From an uncultured Pontibacter sp. (GTDB lineage: Bacteria > Bacteroidota > Bacteroidia > Cytophagales > Hymenobacteraceae), in NCBI RefSeq assembly GCF_947499215.1, contig NZ_CANMNI010000002.1:1240001-1304000 (forward strand): a stretch of 64,000 bases of DNA, written 5' to 3'. Positions 40,604 through 48,257 of this stretch are shown piece by piece. Every line of letters starts with the position of its first letter. The stretch's first letter is position 1. The translations under genes were made by a program, and so were the position numbers. Under the pieces are notes generated by a model. The model did not search any database and had not been told where the DNA came from. It saw only the letters and a program-made list of their open reading frames with translations.

Positions 40604-40671
40604 CTACAGGGGAAACTGAACTCGAACCTATGCCTGTACGTGCTGCCGAGTTTTTGATAGAGATCACAATT

Positions 40672-41166
40672 TTACTTCTCAAACACCGTATCAAAAGTAA
40701 CTCGTTTGGCGCTTCCGTTTACCGTAGGAGGCAGCGCAGTGACATCGGCCTTTACACGCCATTTGCCATCCGCCATTTTGGAGCCCTCAATCAGACCGCC
40801 TTCCAAAGGATAGGTGTTGCTGCTTACCCACGCGCCCCATTCTTGGTAGAAACCTTTGGCTGCAAGTAACTCGGCCCCTTCGAACCGAAAAGTTGTTGCG
40901 TCCTTGTCCACTTCGAATGTGAGGGTATAGCCCCATTCATCATCCATGGCGTTATCGCATTCTGCGGCGGTATGGCTATACCTGAAAACAAGGTTTTCGC
41001 CTGCTTCCACATGATAGTAATCCTGCTGGGCGTCTTCGTTATAACGTACTCCAATGGCCTTGTTCTCTTCGAAGCTGCCGCTGTTTCGAGCCAGGTTGCA
41101 GTCGTCCTTGTCGCAGCTGGTCAGCATTAAGGTGATGCCAAGGAACAAGAGGAGAAGTTTTCTCAT
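40672..41166 (-). CDS. Lipoprotein of unknown function
   Basis: 164 aa with lipoprotein signal MRKLLLLFLGITLMLTSC (Cys18) followed by an acidic start (DKDDCNLARNSG), a common export pattern of Bacteroidota surface lipoproteins. The mature domain is beta-rich (ENLVFRYSHTAAECDNAMDDEWGYTLTFEVD). Three further cysteines may form disulfides. Family not recognised. Between a repeat-rich spacer and the M16 peptidase gene on the same strand. Confidence 0.8.
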   Translation of the reverse strand: MRKLLLLFLGITLMLTSCDKDDCNLARNSGSFEENKAIGVRYNEDAQQDYYHVEAGENLVFRYSHTAAECDNAMDDEWGYTLTFEVDKDATTFRFEGAELLAAKGFYQEWGAWVSSNTYPLEGGLIEGSKMADGKWRVKADVTALPPTVNGSAKRVTFDTVFEK

Positions 41167-41243
41167 TAGCTAAAAGTCAGTTTGTTTACATTATGGACCC
41201 TTCTGAAGGTCAAATGGTTGCAAGGCTATACCTGCAAAAATAA

Positions 41244-41272
41244 AAGCGGCTGTTGTTTCCAAACAGCCGCTT
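41244..41272 (-). terminator. Intrinsic terminator after the M16 peptidase gene
   Basis: 11-bp perfect stem AAGCGGCTGTT/AACAGCCGCTT (41244-41254 with 41262-41272), T-rich on the minus strand. Confidence 0.85.
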
Positions 41273-41296
41273 CCAATCAGATTAATTATACCTTGT

Positions 41297-42562
41297 CTAC
41301 GCCTCCTGCTCCACCGGCTGGGCTTTCTTTTCCGCTTTATAAAGCAGCGTGGAGCAATTGTTCGGGTCAAGCACCTGCTTGGCGCAGCGCAGTATGTCCT
41401 GCGGCGTTACGGCCTGTATCTTCTCGCCCTCAGTGTTCACGAAGTTGGCATCGCCCAACAGCTTGCCGTAGGCCAAGTTCATCGCGCGGTTCAGGAGTTC
41501 GATTTCAGAGAACACGATTGAGGTTTCAGCTTGGTTCTTCACTTTGTTGAGTTCTTCTTCGTCCACCAGTTTTTCCATCAATTCTTTGTTAATAGCCTCA
41601 ATGGCGGCATTGGCCTCCTGCAAGTCCACGCCTTCATTGAGTTTGCCTTGGATGATTAGCAAGCCCGGTTCGATAGAGCCAGTCACAGAGGCGGCGATGG
41701 AGTTGAAAAGCTTCTGCTCCTTTACCAACTGCTCGTACAGGCGCGAGGACTTGCCACGACCAAGAATATCACTGATCAGGTCGACTGCGTAGTAGTCTTC
41801 GTGGTTGCGGTGCGGCATATGGTAGGCCTTATAAATAGCGCTCAATGGCACATCGGCACTGGTCTCAAGCACGCGCGGTGCCTGCTGCTTCGGCTCGTTA
41901 GGTATGTGGCGCTCATACTTCACGCCCGCAGGTATTGGGCCGAACCATTTTTCGGTCAACTCTTTCGCTTTCTCAAGCGTCACGTTGCCGGCCACAACCA
42001 GTACGGCGTTGCTCGGAGAGTAATGTTTCCTGTGGAACGCTTTCACGATATCCATAGTGGCGTCTTCGATGTGGGCAATCTCCTTGCCGATGGTGGCCCA
42101 TTTGTAAGGGTGCTGCTCGTAGGCCAGCGGACGTAGCTTCAGCCACACGTCGCCATAAGGTTGGTTCAGGTAGTTCTGCTTAAACTCCTCCACGACCACC
42201 TTGCGTTGCACTTCCAGTCCGTGATCGCTGAAAGCCAGATCCAGCATGCGGTCTGACTCCAGCCAGAAGCCCGTCTCGATGTTCTGGGCCGGCAGGGAGA
42301 GGTAATAGTTGGTGATATCCGGGCTGGTAAAGGCGTTGTTTTCACCGCCCACGCGCTGCAGGGGCTCGTCGTATACCGGTATGTGCTTAGAGCCACTGAA
42401 CATCAGGTGCTCAAACAGGTGCGCGAAGCCAGTGTGCTGCTCTTCTTCGTCGCGGGAGCCCACGTCGTAGAGCACGTTCAGCACGGCCATAGGAGAGGTA
42501 TGGTCTTCGTGCACGATCACACGCAACCCGTTATCCAGCGTAAATTCCTCGAACTGTATCAT
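41297..42562 (-). CDS. M16-family zinc peptidase (insulinase-like)
   Basis: 421 aa with the inverted zinc motif HxxEH: His48-Leu-Phe-Glu51-His52 in GFAHLFEHLMFSG, plus the downstream Glu in VVVEEFKQNY (about 128). The second, inactive half-domain is present (PLSAIYKAYHMPHRNHEDYYAVDLISDILGRGKSSRLYEQLV). No signal peptide at the chosen ATG, so it is cytoplasmic or lacks a usual export signal. In Bacteroidota such genes often come in pairs; no second M16 gene is adjacent here. Confidence 0.93.
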   Translation of the reverse strand: MIQFEEFTLDNGLRVIVHEDHTSPMAVLNVLYDVGSRDEEEQHTGFAHLFEHLMFSGSKHIPVYDEPLQRVGGENNAFTSPDITNYYLSLPAQNIETGFWLESDRMLDLAFSDHGLEVQRKVVVEEFKQNYLNQPYGDVWLKLRPLAYEQHPYKWATIGKEIAHIEDATMDIVKAFHRKHYSPSNAVLVVAGNVTLEKAKELTEKWFGPIPAGVKYERHIPNEPKQQAPRVLETSADVPLSAIYKAYHMPHRNHEDYYAVDLISDILGRGKSSRLYEQLVKEQKLFNSIAASVTGSIEPGLLIIQGKLNEGVDLQEANAAIEAINKELMEKLVDEEELNKVKNQAETSIVFSEIELLNRAMNLAYGKLLGDANFVNTEGEKIQAVTPQDILRCAKQVLDPNNCSTLLYKAEKKAQPVEQEA

Positions 42563-42859
42563 AATCTTCTTCTCTTTAAAGGACAGTAACTGATGTTACC
42601 TTTGCCTGATTTCTTTCCTGTCATTTCTTTTTCAACAGGTATACCTTGTCCCCTGTTCAATCAAAACCCGCAAATACTTGCAGGCCTGACAGGTTTTCTG
42701 TAGCTTTTGCTTTCTTTACGGACTTTCGGACGCCACTTGTTGCGTAGGCCGGGGCCGGTAAGGCACGAAGTACCGAACAAATTTATAAATTAGCACCATA
42801 ATCGGCGGCTAAAGCAAACGTTATGCTGCCAGACTACAACGAATTTCCCTGTCAATAAG

Positions 42860-44839
42860 ATGAACTATAATCGCAAAGAATACTCTGACGACGAACTGAT
42901 CGCTTTATACAAAGGCATTCTGAAACCCCGCATGATCGAGGAGCGCATGTTGGTGCTGCTTCGCCAAGGCAAGGTAAGCAAGTGGTTTTCAGGTATAGGG
43001 CAAGAGGCCATCTCGGTGGGCTCGGCTATGGCGCTGGAGTCGGACGAGTACATTCTGCCGTTGCATCGCAACCTCGGTGTGTTTACTAGCCGTGAAATAC
43101 CTTTGGACAGACTCTTTGCGCAGTTCCAAGGAAAGAAGACCGGCTTTACAAAAGGCCGCGACCGCTCTTTCCACTTCGGTTCCAACGAGCACCACATCGT
43201 GGGCATGATTTCACACTTGGGTCCGCAACTGGCCGTGGCCGACGGTATCGCTTTGGCCGACCTGCTCGATAACAGAGAGAAGGTGGCGCTGGTGTTCAGC
43301 GGCGACGGCGGTGCCTCCGAAGGCGACTTCCACGAGGCGCTTAACGTGGCGGCTGTCTGGAATCTGCCGGTTATTTTCATGATCGAGAACAACGGTTATG
43401 GTTTGTCCACGCCAAGCAACGAGCAGTTTAAGTTCAAGCATTTCACCGACAAAGGTCCGGCCTATGGTATAGACGCCCTGCAGATCGATGGTAATAATAT
43501 CGTGGAGGTATACGACACCGTGCGACAGGCTGCCTACAGTATGCGTAAGAATCCGCGTCCGATGCTGATCGAGGCGATCACCTTCCGCATGCGCGGTCAC
43601 GAAGAGGCCAGCGGTACCAAATATGTGCCGCAGGAGCTGTTCGAGAAGTGGTCGAAAAAGGATCCGGTGGAGAACTTTGAAAAGTACCTGCTCGATGAGG
43701 TGATCCTGACGCCAAAAGCCATAGAAGGTATACGCGAAGAGATAAAGGCCGAAATTGAGGAAGGGCTGCAGACGGCCTTTGCGACACCGATGCCGGAAGC
43801 AAACCGCGAAGAGGAACTGGAAGATATGTACCGCTCTTTCGAGCAAGAAGTGATCAAACCCGCTTCAGAGGCTAAAACCGAGAGACGCTATGTAGACGCC
43901 ATTTCAGACGGCCTGCGTCAGAGCATGGAGCGCTATCCGGAACTTGTGCTAATGGGACAGGACATTGCCGAGTACGGTGGTGTTTTCAAGATCACAGAAG
44001 GCTTTGTAGACCAATTCGGCAAGGACCGCGTGCGTAATACACCACTTTGCGAGTCGGCCATACTAGGTATAGGATTGGGTATGTCCGTGAAGGGCAAAAA
44101 GAGTATGGTTGAGATGCAGTTTGCCGACTTTGTAAGTGCCGGCTTCAGCCAGATCGTGAACAACCTTGCCAAGAGCCATTACCGCTGGGGCCAAAACGCC
44201 GATGTGGTAGTGCGCATGCCAACGGGCGCCGGTACTGCCGCTGGTCCGTTCCACTCGCAGAGCAACGAGGCGTGGTTCTTCCATACCCCGGGTTTAAAAA
44301 TCGTATATCCTTCTTCGCCTTATGACGCCAAAGGCTTGCTGAATGCGGCCATTGAAGATCCGAATCCGGTAATGTACTTTGAGCATAAGCTGCTCTACCG
44401 TTCCATCTCGCAGGAGATTCCGGACGATTACTATACCATCGAGATCGGCAGGGCAAAGCAAGTGGCTGAAGGGTCAGATATTTCCATCATCACCTATGGG
44501 ATGGGCGTGCACTGGGCCAAGCAACTGCAGCAGGAGATGACGGACATCAGCTTCGACATACTGGACCTGCGCTCGCTGCTGCCTTGGGACAAAGAAGCCG
44601 TGCGCGATACCGTGGCCCGCACCGGCCGTGTGATCATCCTTCACGAAGACACCATGACCGGCGGTATAGGCGGTGAAATTGCCGCTTGGATCGGAGAGAA
44701 CTGCTTCGAGCTACTCGACGGACCAGTGACACGGGTCGCCAGTCTGGACACAGCCGTGCCGTTTGCTCCGCCGTTGGAGCAGGAGTTCCTGCCAAAGCAG
44801 CGCCTGCGCGAGAAGGTGGAGAGCATCATGGCGTTTTAG
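42860..44839 (+). CDS. 2-oxoacid dehydrogenase E1, fused alpha and beta subunits
   Basis: 659-aa thiamine-diphosphate enzyme that decarboxylates a 2-oxoacid and passes the acyl group to a lipoyl E2. The alpha-like half (1-330) has the ThDP/Mg motif GDGGASEGDFHEALN starting near 148 and ending in MIENNGYG. The beta-like half (about 345-659) has MGQDIAEYGGVFKITEGF, CESAILGIGLG and EMQFADFVSAGF. The fusion is common in Bacteroidota and usually serves branched-chain 2-oxoacids, but pyruvate or 2-oxoglutarate cannot be excluded. Its partner E2 and E3 are not in the window; lipA, which makes the cofactor for E2, lies 2 kb downstream. Confidence 0.92.
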   Translation: MNYNRKEYSDDELIALYKGILKPRMIEERMLVLLRQGKVSKWFSGIGQEAISVGSAMALESDEYILPLHRNLGVFTSREIPLDRLFAQFQGKKTGFTKGRDRSFHFGSNEHHIVGMISHLGPQLAVADGIALADLLDNREKVALVFSGDGGASEGDFHEALNVAAVWNLPVIFMIENNGYGLSTPSNEQFKFKHFTDKGPAYGIDALQIDGNNIVEVYDTVRQAAYSMRKNPRPMLIEAITFRMRGHEEASGTKYVPQELFEKWSKKDPVENFEKYLLDEVILTPKAIEGIREEIKAEIEEGLQTAFATPMPEANREEELEDMYRSFEQEVIKPASEAKTERRYVDAISDGLRQSMERYPELVLMGQDIAEYGGVFKITEGFVDQFGKDRVRNTPLCESAILGIGLGMSVKGKKSMVEMQFADFVSAGFSQIVNNLAKSHYRWGQNADVVVRMPTGAGTAAGPFHSQSNEAWFFHTPGLKIVYPSSPYDAKGLLNAAIEDPNPVMYFEHKLLYRSISQEIPDDYYTIEIGRAKQVAEGSDISIITYGMGVHWAKQLQQEMTDISFDILDLRSLLPWDKEAVRDTVARTGRVIILHEDTMTGGIGGEIAAWIGENCFELLDGPVTRVASLDTAVPFAPPLEQEFLPKQRLREKVESIMAF

Positions 44840-44875
44840 CGGAAATTAACTTAGATAAACTTATATTGCAGTGTG

Positions 44876-45082
44876 ATGCAGAAAAGTAGATATTGGGTAC
44901 TAGGCCTGCTGTGCATAGCACTGCTATTCGGTACGGGCTGTCAGCGCAAGGGGATTATATCTTGTCCGAAGCCGGGGAAGACGTCCAAGGTGTCGGGTAA
45001 AAACGCCACTGGGCTGGAGTCGGTGAAGGTAAGCATGGACAAAAATGGCCGTGTGAAAAAGAAGCGAATGGGAATTTTTTAG
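44876..45082 (+). CDS. Small lipoprotein
   Basis: 68 aa: MQKSRYWVLGLLCIALLFGTGC gives an acylated Cys22; the remaining 46 residues are Lys-, Gly- and Ser-rich (CPKPGKTSKVSGKNATGLE, ending VKKKRMGIF). A GTG at 44873 lies directly before the ATG at 44876; the ATG is preferred. Similar tiny basic lipoproteins occur in this lineage, in my memory, without known function. Follows the E1 gene by 36 bp, so it may be cotranscribed. Confidence 0.7.
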   Translation: MQKSRYWVLGLLCIALLFGTGCQRKGIISCPKPGKTSKVSGKNATGLESVKVSMDKNGRVKKKRMGIF

Positions 45083-45136
45083 GGGAGCAACCCCTATTCC
45101 CGAATTCAGTATAACAACTAAATACGGTGAGGTGTT

Positions 45137-45490
45137 ATGAAGAAGCTGGGATTTGATACACGAGCAAAATGCTTGATGGTTGTAACAGGCCTGCTGTTAT
45201 TCGCAGCGTGTCCTGCTATGGCGCAGATCAGCTACAAGACCACTGACAAGCACGAGCAGCTGAAAAGAAAGTCACTACGCGAAGCCAGTCAGGTAGATGC
45301 CACGTATAAGGACACGCATTTGAACATGGAGGCTTACACCTTCAAAAAAGGTGAGGCTGGTAAGTCCGACGCGAGGCCGCTGTCACAGCGTTTCCGCCCG
45401 CTCAATGCGCCAGACAGAGATCATCTGAAACAATCTTCGTCTAACAAGGAGAAAAAGAAATTCAGGCTTTTCCGAAAAAAGGAAAAGTAA
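45137..45490 (+). CDS. Small secreted basic protein
   Basis: 117 aa with a signal peptide (RAKCLMVVTGLLLFAACPAMAQ, cleavage near residue 30). The mature part is hydrophilic and strongly basic at the end (SSSNKEKKKFRLFRKKEK), probably unstructured. No family recognised. It lies 54 bp after the small lipoprotein gene and 16 bp before ytxJ in the same direction, so an operon is likely. Confidence 0.7.
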   Translation: MKKLGFDTRAKCLMVVTGLLLFAACPAMAQISYKTTDKHEQLKRKSLREASQVDATYKDTHLNMEAYTFKKGEAGKSDARPLSQRFRPLNAPDRDHLKQSSSNKEKKKFRLFRKKEK

Positions 45491-45506
45491 ACTAAATAAG
45501 AGATAT

Positions 45507-45848
45507 ATGAATTGGCATCCACTTACGAGTGCAGAACAGCTAGATACGGTTATCGAAGAGTCCAAAAGCACGCCAGTGGTGATATTTAAGCATAGCACAG
45601 CCTGTTCTATAAGCTCTACAGCCAAGAGCAGACTGGAGCGACAGTGGGCCGGGGCCGGGCTGGACCATATCAAGCCCTACTATCTTGACCTATTGCGATA
45701 CAGACCGGTGTCGAATGAAATTGCAGAGGTGTTTCACGTGCAGCACCAGTCGCCTCAGCTCTTGCTGATCCAAGACGGCATGTGTACTTATGACGCCTCG
45801 CACCTGAGCATCAGCATCGATTCAGTAAAAAAGAGCCTAACAGCTTAG
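45507..45848 (+). CDS. ytxJ: Bacillithiol-system redox protein YtxJ/BrxC-like
   Basis: 113-aa thioredoxin-like protein. The family's active-site segment is clear: VVIFKHSTACSISSTAKSRLER with a single catalytic Cys33 (TCxxS-type; Ser in place of the second Cys). YtxJ/BrxC removes bacillithiol from proteins or acts as a disulfide reductase. Its presence suggests the organism makes bacillithiol. Start ATG at 45507, 16 bp after the previous stop. Cytoplasmic. Confidence 0.88.
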   Translation: MNWHPLTSAEQLDTVIEESKSTPVVIFKHSTACSISSTAKSRLERQWAGAGLDHIKPYYLDLLRYRPVSNEIAEVFHVQHQSPQLLLIQDGMCTYDASHLSISIDSVKKSLTA

Positions 45849-45993
45849 CAAGCGCTGGTAAAACATTGCGCTTGCACAGTAGTTTACAATTAACCGAGTA
45901 AGAGGAGGCGCACCAGTCAGCCTGACAACGGCCAAAAACTTACGATTAGCCTGTATTCTAAAACAAAACATACCTAACCCTAACCGTAGAGAG

Positions 45994-46722
45994 GTGGCAA
46001 AGAACCTGATACTCATAATCGCTTTGGCGCTGTTGGTAACTTTGCCAGCAGCTGCGCAGTCTGACGATGATTTTGACAATGAGTTGAGTTACGGCATCAA
46101 CCTGAACTCAAACGGCGGGTTGCTGGGCGGTGCGTTTGTGCGAAAATCTTGGTTCTTCAAAGAAAGCTTCTATCAACTGGCGGGTTTGGAGATAGTTGAA
46201 ATAAAGCACCCGAAAGAAAACCGCTTATACCACCCGAACTCAGGTGACAATTTTATTGCCGGTAAACAAAATCATTTCTTTTCTGTGCGTCCGCACTATG
46301 GACTGGAGCACGTGCTTTTCCGAAAAGCTGCGGAGAGCGGCGTGCAGGTGAATGCAGTTGTGGCAGGTGGCCCGTCGCTGGGTCTGCTGGTACCCTATTA
46401 CATCCGTTACGACTATGGGGGAGGCTTTGGGGGCGATGTGCGAACAGAGGCCTATGACCCCAACAAGCACTTGAGCTTTGAGAACACGCTGGGTAGCTCA
46501 AATGTGTTTACAGGTTTAGGAGAAACCAACGTCAATTTCGGTCTGCATGCTAAAATGGGATTGAGCTTCGAATACGGCCGCTATCGTGAAAGCATAACAG
46601 GTATAGAAGTGGGCTTCATGTTAGAGCAGTTTTTCAAAGAGATGGTTATGATCCCGCAGACTGAGAATTACAGCACCTTCACCTCCGTATACCTCAACAT
46701 CTACTACGGCCGACGCAAGTAA
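45994..46722 (+). CDS. Predicted outer-membrane beta-barrel protein
   Basis: 242 aa with a signal peptide (MAKNLILIIALALLVTLPAAAQ). The mature protein is Gly- and aromatic-rich with alternating strands (GGLLGGAFVRKSWFFKESFYQLAGLEIVEIK, HFFSVRPHYGLEHVLF, STFTSVYLNIYYGRRK), typical of small barrels. GTG at 45994 is the start since no ATG precedes the signal peptide. Function unknown. Upstream spacer of 145 bp separates it from ytxJ. Confidence 0.75.
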   Translation: MAKNLILIIALALLVTLPAAAQSDDDFDNELSYGINLNSNGGLLGGAFVRKSWFFKESFYQLAGLEIVEIKHPKENRLYHPNSGDNFIAGKQNHFFSVRPHYGLEHVLFRKAAESGVQVNAVVAGGPSLGLLVPYYIRYDYGGGFGGDVRTEAYDPNKHLSFENTLGSSNVFTGLGETNVNFGLHAKMGLSFEYGRYRESITGIEVGFMLEQFFKEMVMIPQTENYSTFTSVYLNIYYGRRK

Positions 46723-46839
46723 ACCGGCTCCGAACATTTCTACTAATCCGTTTGTTCATAAGGGAAGCGCAGAGATTACTGTGCGCTGAGGCTAATATAT
46801 TTCCTCGCGTTATTGCTTAAGTCTTAACGCATAAACCCC

Positions 46840-46847
46840 TATCTTTG
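46840..46847 (+). promoter_or_regulatory. Candidate -7 box TATCTTTG directly before lipA
   Basis: Perfect TAnnTTTG box ending 4 bases before the lipA ATG. If used, transcription would begin at or within the first codons, giving a leaderless mRNA. The -33 match is poor. Confidence 0.45.
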
Positions 46848-46851
46848 CAAC

Positions 46852-47763
46852 ATGGATGAACTATTGACACTTCCGGTAATACAGCCCAATGCGCAGCCCG
46901 AGGGGCTGAATGCGCTGGGACAGCCTCGCAAGCCAAATTGGCTGCGTGTAAAGCTGCCGGTGGGGAAAGAGTACGCGAAGGTAAGAAGCATCGTAGACGA
47001 ATATAAGCTGCACACGATCTGTGAGAGTGGCAACTGCCCGAACATGGGTGAGTGCTGGGGAGCTGGTACGGCTACTTTCATGATTTTGGGCAATGTGTGT
47101 ACGCGCAGTTGCTCATTCTGTGCCGTGGCCACGGGCCGCCCTAACGAATATGACACAGATGAACCCCGTCGTGTGGCGGAGGCCATACAGCTGATGGGCG
47201 TAAAGCACGCCGTTATCACCTCTGTTAACCGCGATGAGTTGAAAGACCGCGGTGCCGCCATCTGGCACGAGACGGTGGCCATGGTGAAGCAACTCTCTCC
47301 TACCACCACCATTGAAACACTTATACCTGATGTAAAAGCCAACTGGGATGCGCTGATCACGATGATTTCCGCTGGGCAGGAGGTGGTGTCGCACAACGTG
47401 GAAACGGTGAAAGAACTTTACCGCCGGGTGCGTCCGCAGGCTAAATACGAGCGCAGCATCGAGCAGATTCGCCGCACAAAAGAGTATGGGAAACGCACCA
47501 AGACCGGTATAATGCTCGGCCTTGGCGAAACCAGAGAGCAGGTATACCAAGCCATGGATGATCTGGCAGCGAACGGCTGTGACATTCTGACCCTAGGCCA
47601 ATACCTGCAGCCAACCAAGCTCCACATTGAAGTGGCAGAGTTTATACACCCTGATTTATTCGACCATTACCGTGAAGAAGGATTGAAGCGCGGAATTAAG
47701 TATGTAGAGTCCGGTCCTTTGGTTCGATCATCGTATCATGCAGAGCGGCATGTGCATGTATAA
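46852..47763 (+). CDS. lipA: Lipoyl synthase
   Basis: 303-aa radical-SAM enzyme that inserts two sulfurs into octanoyl groups on lipoyl domains. Both clusters are visible: the auxiliary cluster Cys57, Cys62, Cys68 ([12 protein letters not shown]) and the radical-SAM cluster Cys83, Cys87, Cys90 (CTRSCSFC). C-terminal [11 protein letters not shown] includes the conserved RSSY serine. Supplies the cofactor for 2-oxoacid dehydrogenases (E1 gene 2 kb upstream) and the glycine cleavage system (gcvP at 60-63 kb). Confidence 0.97.
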   Translation: MDELLTLPVIQPNAQPEGLNALGQPRKPNWLRVKLPVGKEYAKVRSIVDEYKLHTICESGNCPNMGECWGAGTATFMILGNVCTRSCSFCAVATGRPNEYDTDEPRRVAEAIQLMGVKHAVITSVNRDELKDRGAAIWHETVAMVKQLSPTTTIETLIPDVKANWDALITMISAGQEVVSHNVETVKELYRRVRPQAKYERSIEQIRRTKEYGKRTKTGIMLGLGETREQVYQAMDDLAANGCDILTLGQYLQPTKLHIEVAEFIHPDLFDHYREEGLKRGIKYVESGPLVRSSYHAERHVHV

Positions 47764-48257
47764 AGTTTTTTATGTAAACTTTTAAAGAATTTAGTAAATT
47801 TTTTATTGAATAGATTTATACCCCAACAACAATAGCTTATTGTTGTTGGGGTATTTTCTTATTGTACTGGTTTTCCTCTCAATATTTTAGCGATTCAATA
47901 ACTATCTACAGTATTGTAAAAGAGGGGGATATAACAATAGTTGTACAATGCACTCCTTTCTGCAACCTCTGCAAGGTAAAATTAGTATATTCAAATATAC
48001 TGTTTTGTAAAGTACCCATGGTTATGCTGATTTGAATTTGCACCGCTTTCAGAAGATCCCTGAAAAAAATTATCATAAAGTTGTATTAGAGTAATCCTAT
48101 CAGATTGTTGTTGTAACATTCTCTGAGGGATTATATATTGTATTTTTTATATTGTATTAAACCTATCTAAAATATATAAGTATCATGATATAGTAAAAGT
48201 CTATAGAAATACTTTTATATTTATGCCAGATTTTCTTTCCCCTTTTAAATTGTCCAT
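47764..48257. other. AT-rich intergenic region with a strong terminator
   Basis: 494 bases without a gene. It starts with a 17-bp hairpin terminator for lipA (47818-47860). The rest is strongly AT-rich and probably holds the promoter of the large secreted protein, but I found no clean TAnnTTTG box. No repeat family recognised. Confidence 0.6.
47818..47860 (+). terminator. Intrinsic terminator after lipA
   Basis: 17-bp perfect stem: ATACCCCAACAACAATA (47818-47834) pairs with 47838-47854 around a GCT loop, followed by TTTTCTTATT. Confidence 0.85.

Larger units (their letters stand above)
40317..40671. other. Non-coding region with marR promoter and several repeats
   Basis: 355 bases without a gene. 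It holds the marR promoter/operator (40333-40363), a degenerate repeat resembling CCACGGATTTACAGGATT (40395-40462), and palindrome copies 2 (40472-40491) and 3 (40584-40603). An open frame across it (from 40465) is an artefact of the palindromes. Confidence 0.7.

Noticed and set aside
40465-40869. Plus-strand 134-codon frame
   Set aside because: Runs through two copies of the 20-bp palindrome and overlaps a real lipoprotein gene on the other strand.
42597-42604. Promoter box TACCTTTG on the plus strand before the E1 gene
   Set aside because: Matches the -7 pattern but lies over 250 bases from the E1 start with no -33 element; not supported enough to list as a feature.
43211-43846. 211-codon minus-strand frame inside the E1 gene
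   Set aside because: Shadow of the ThDP-enzyme gene; no recognisable domain.
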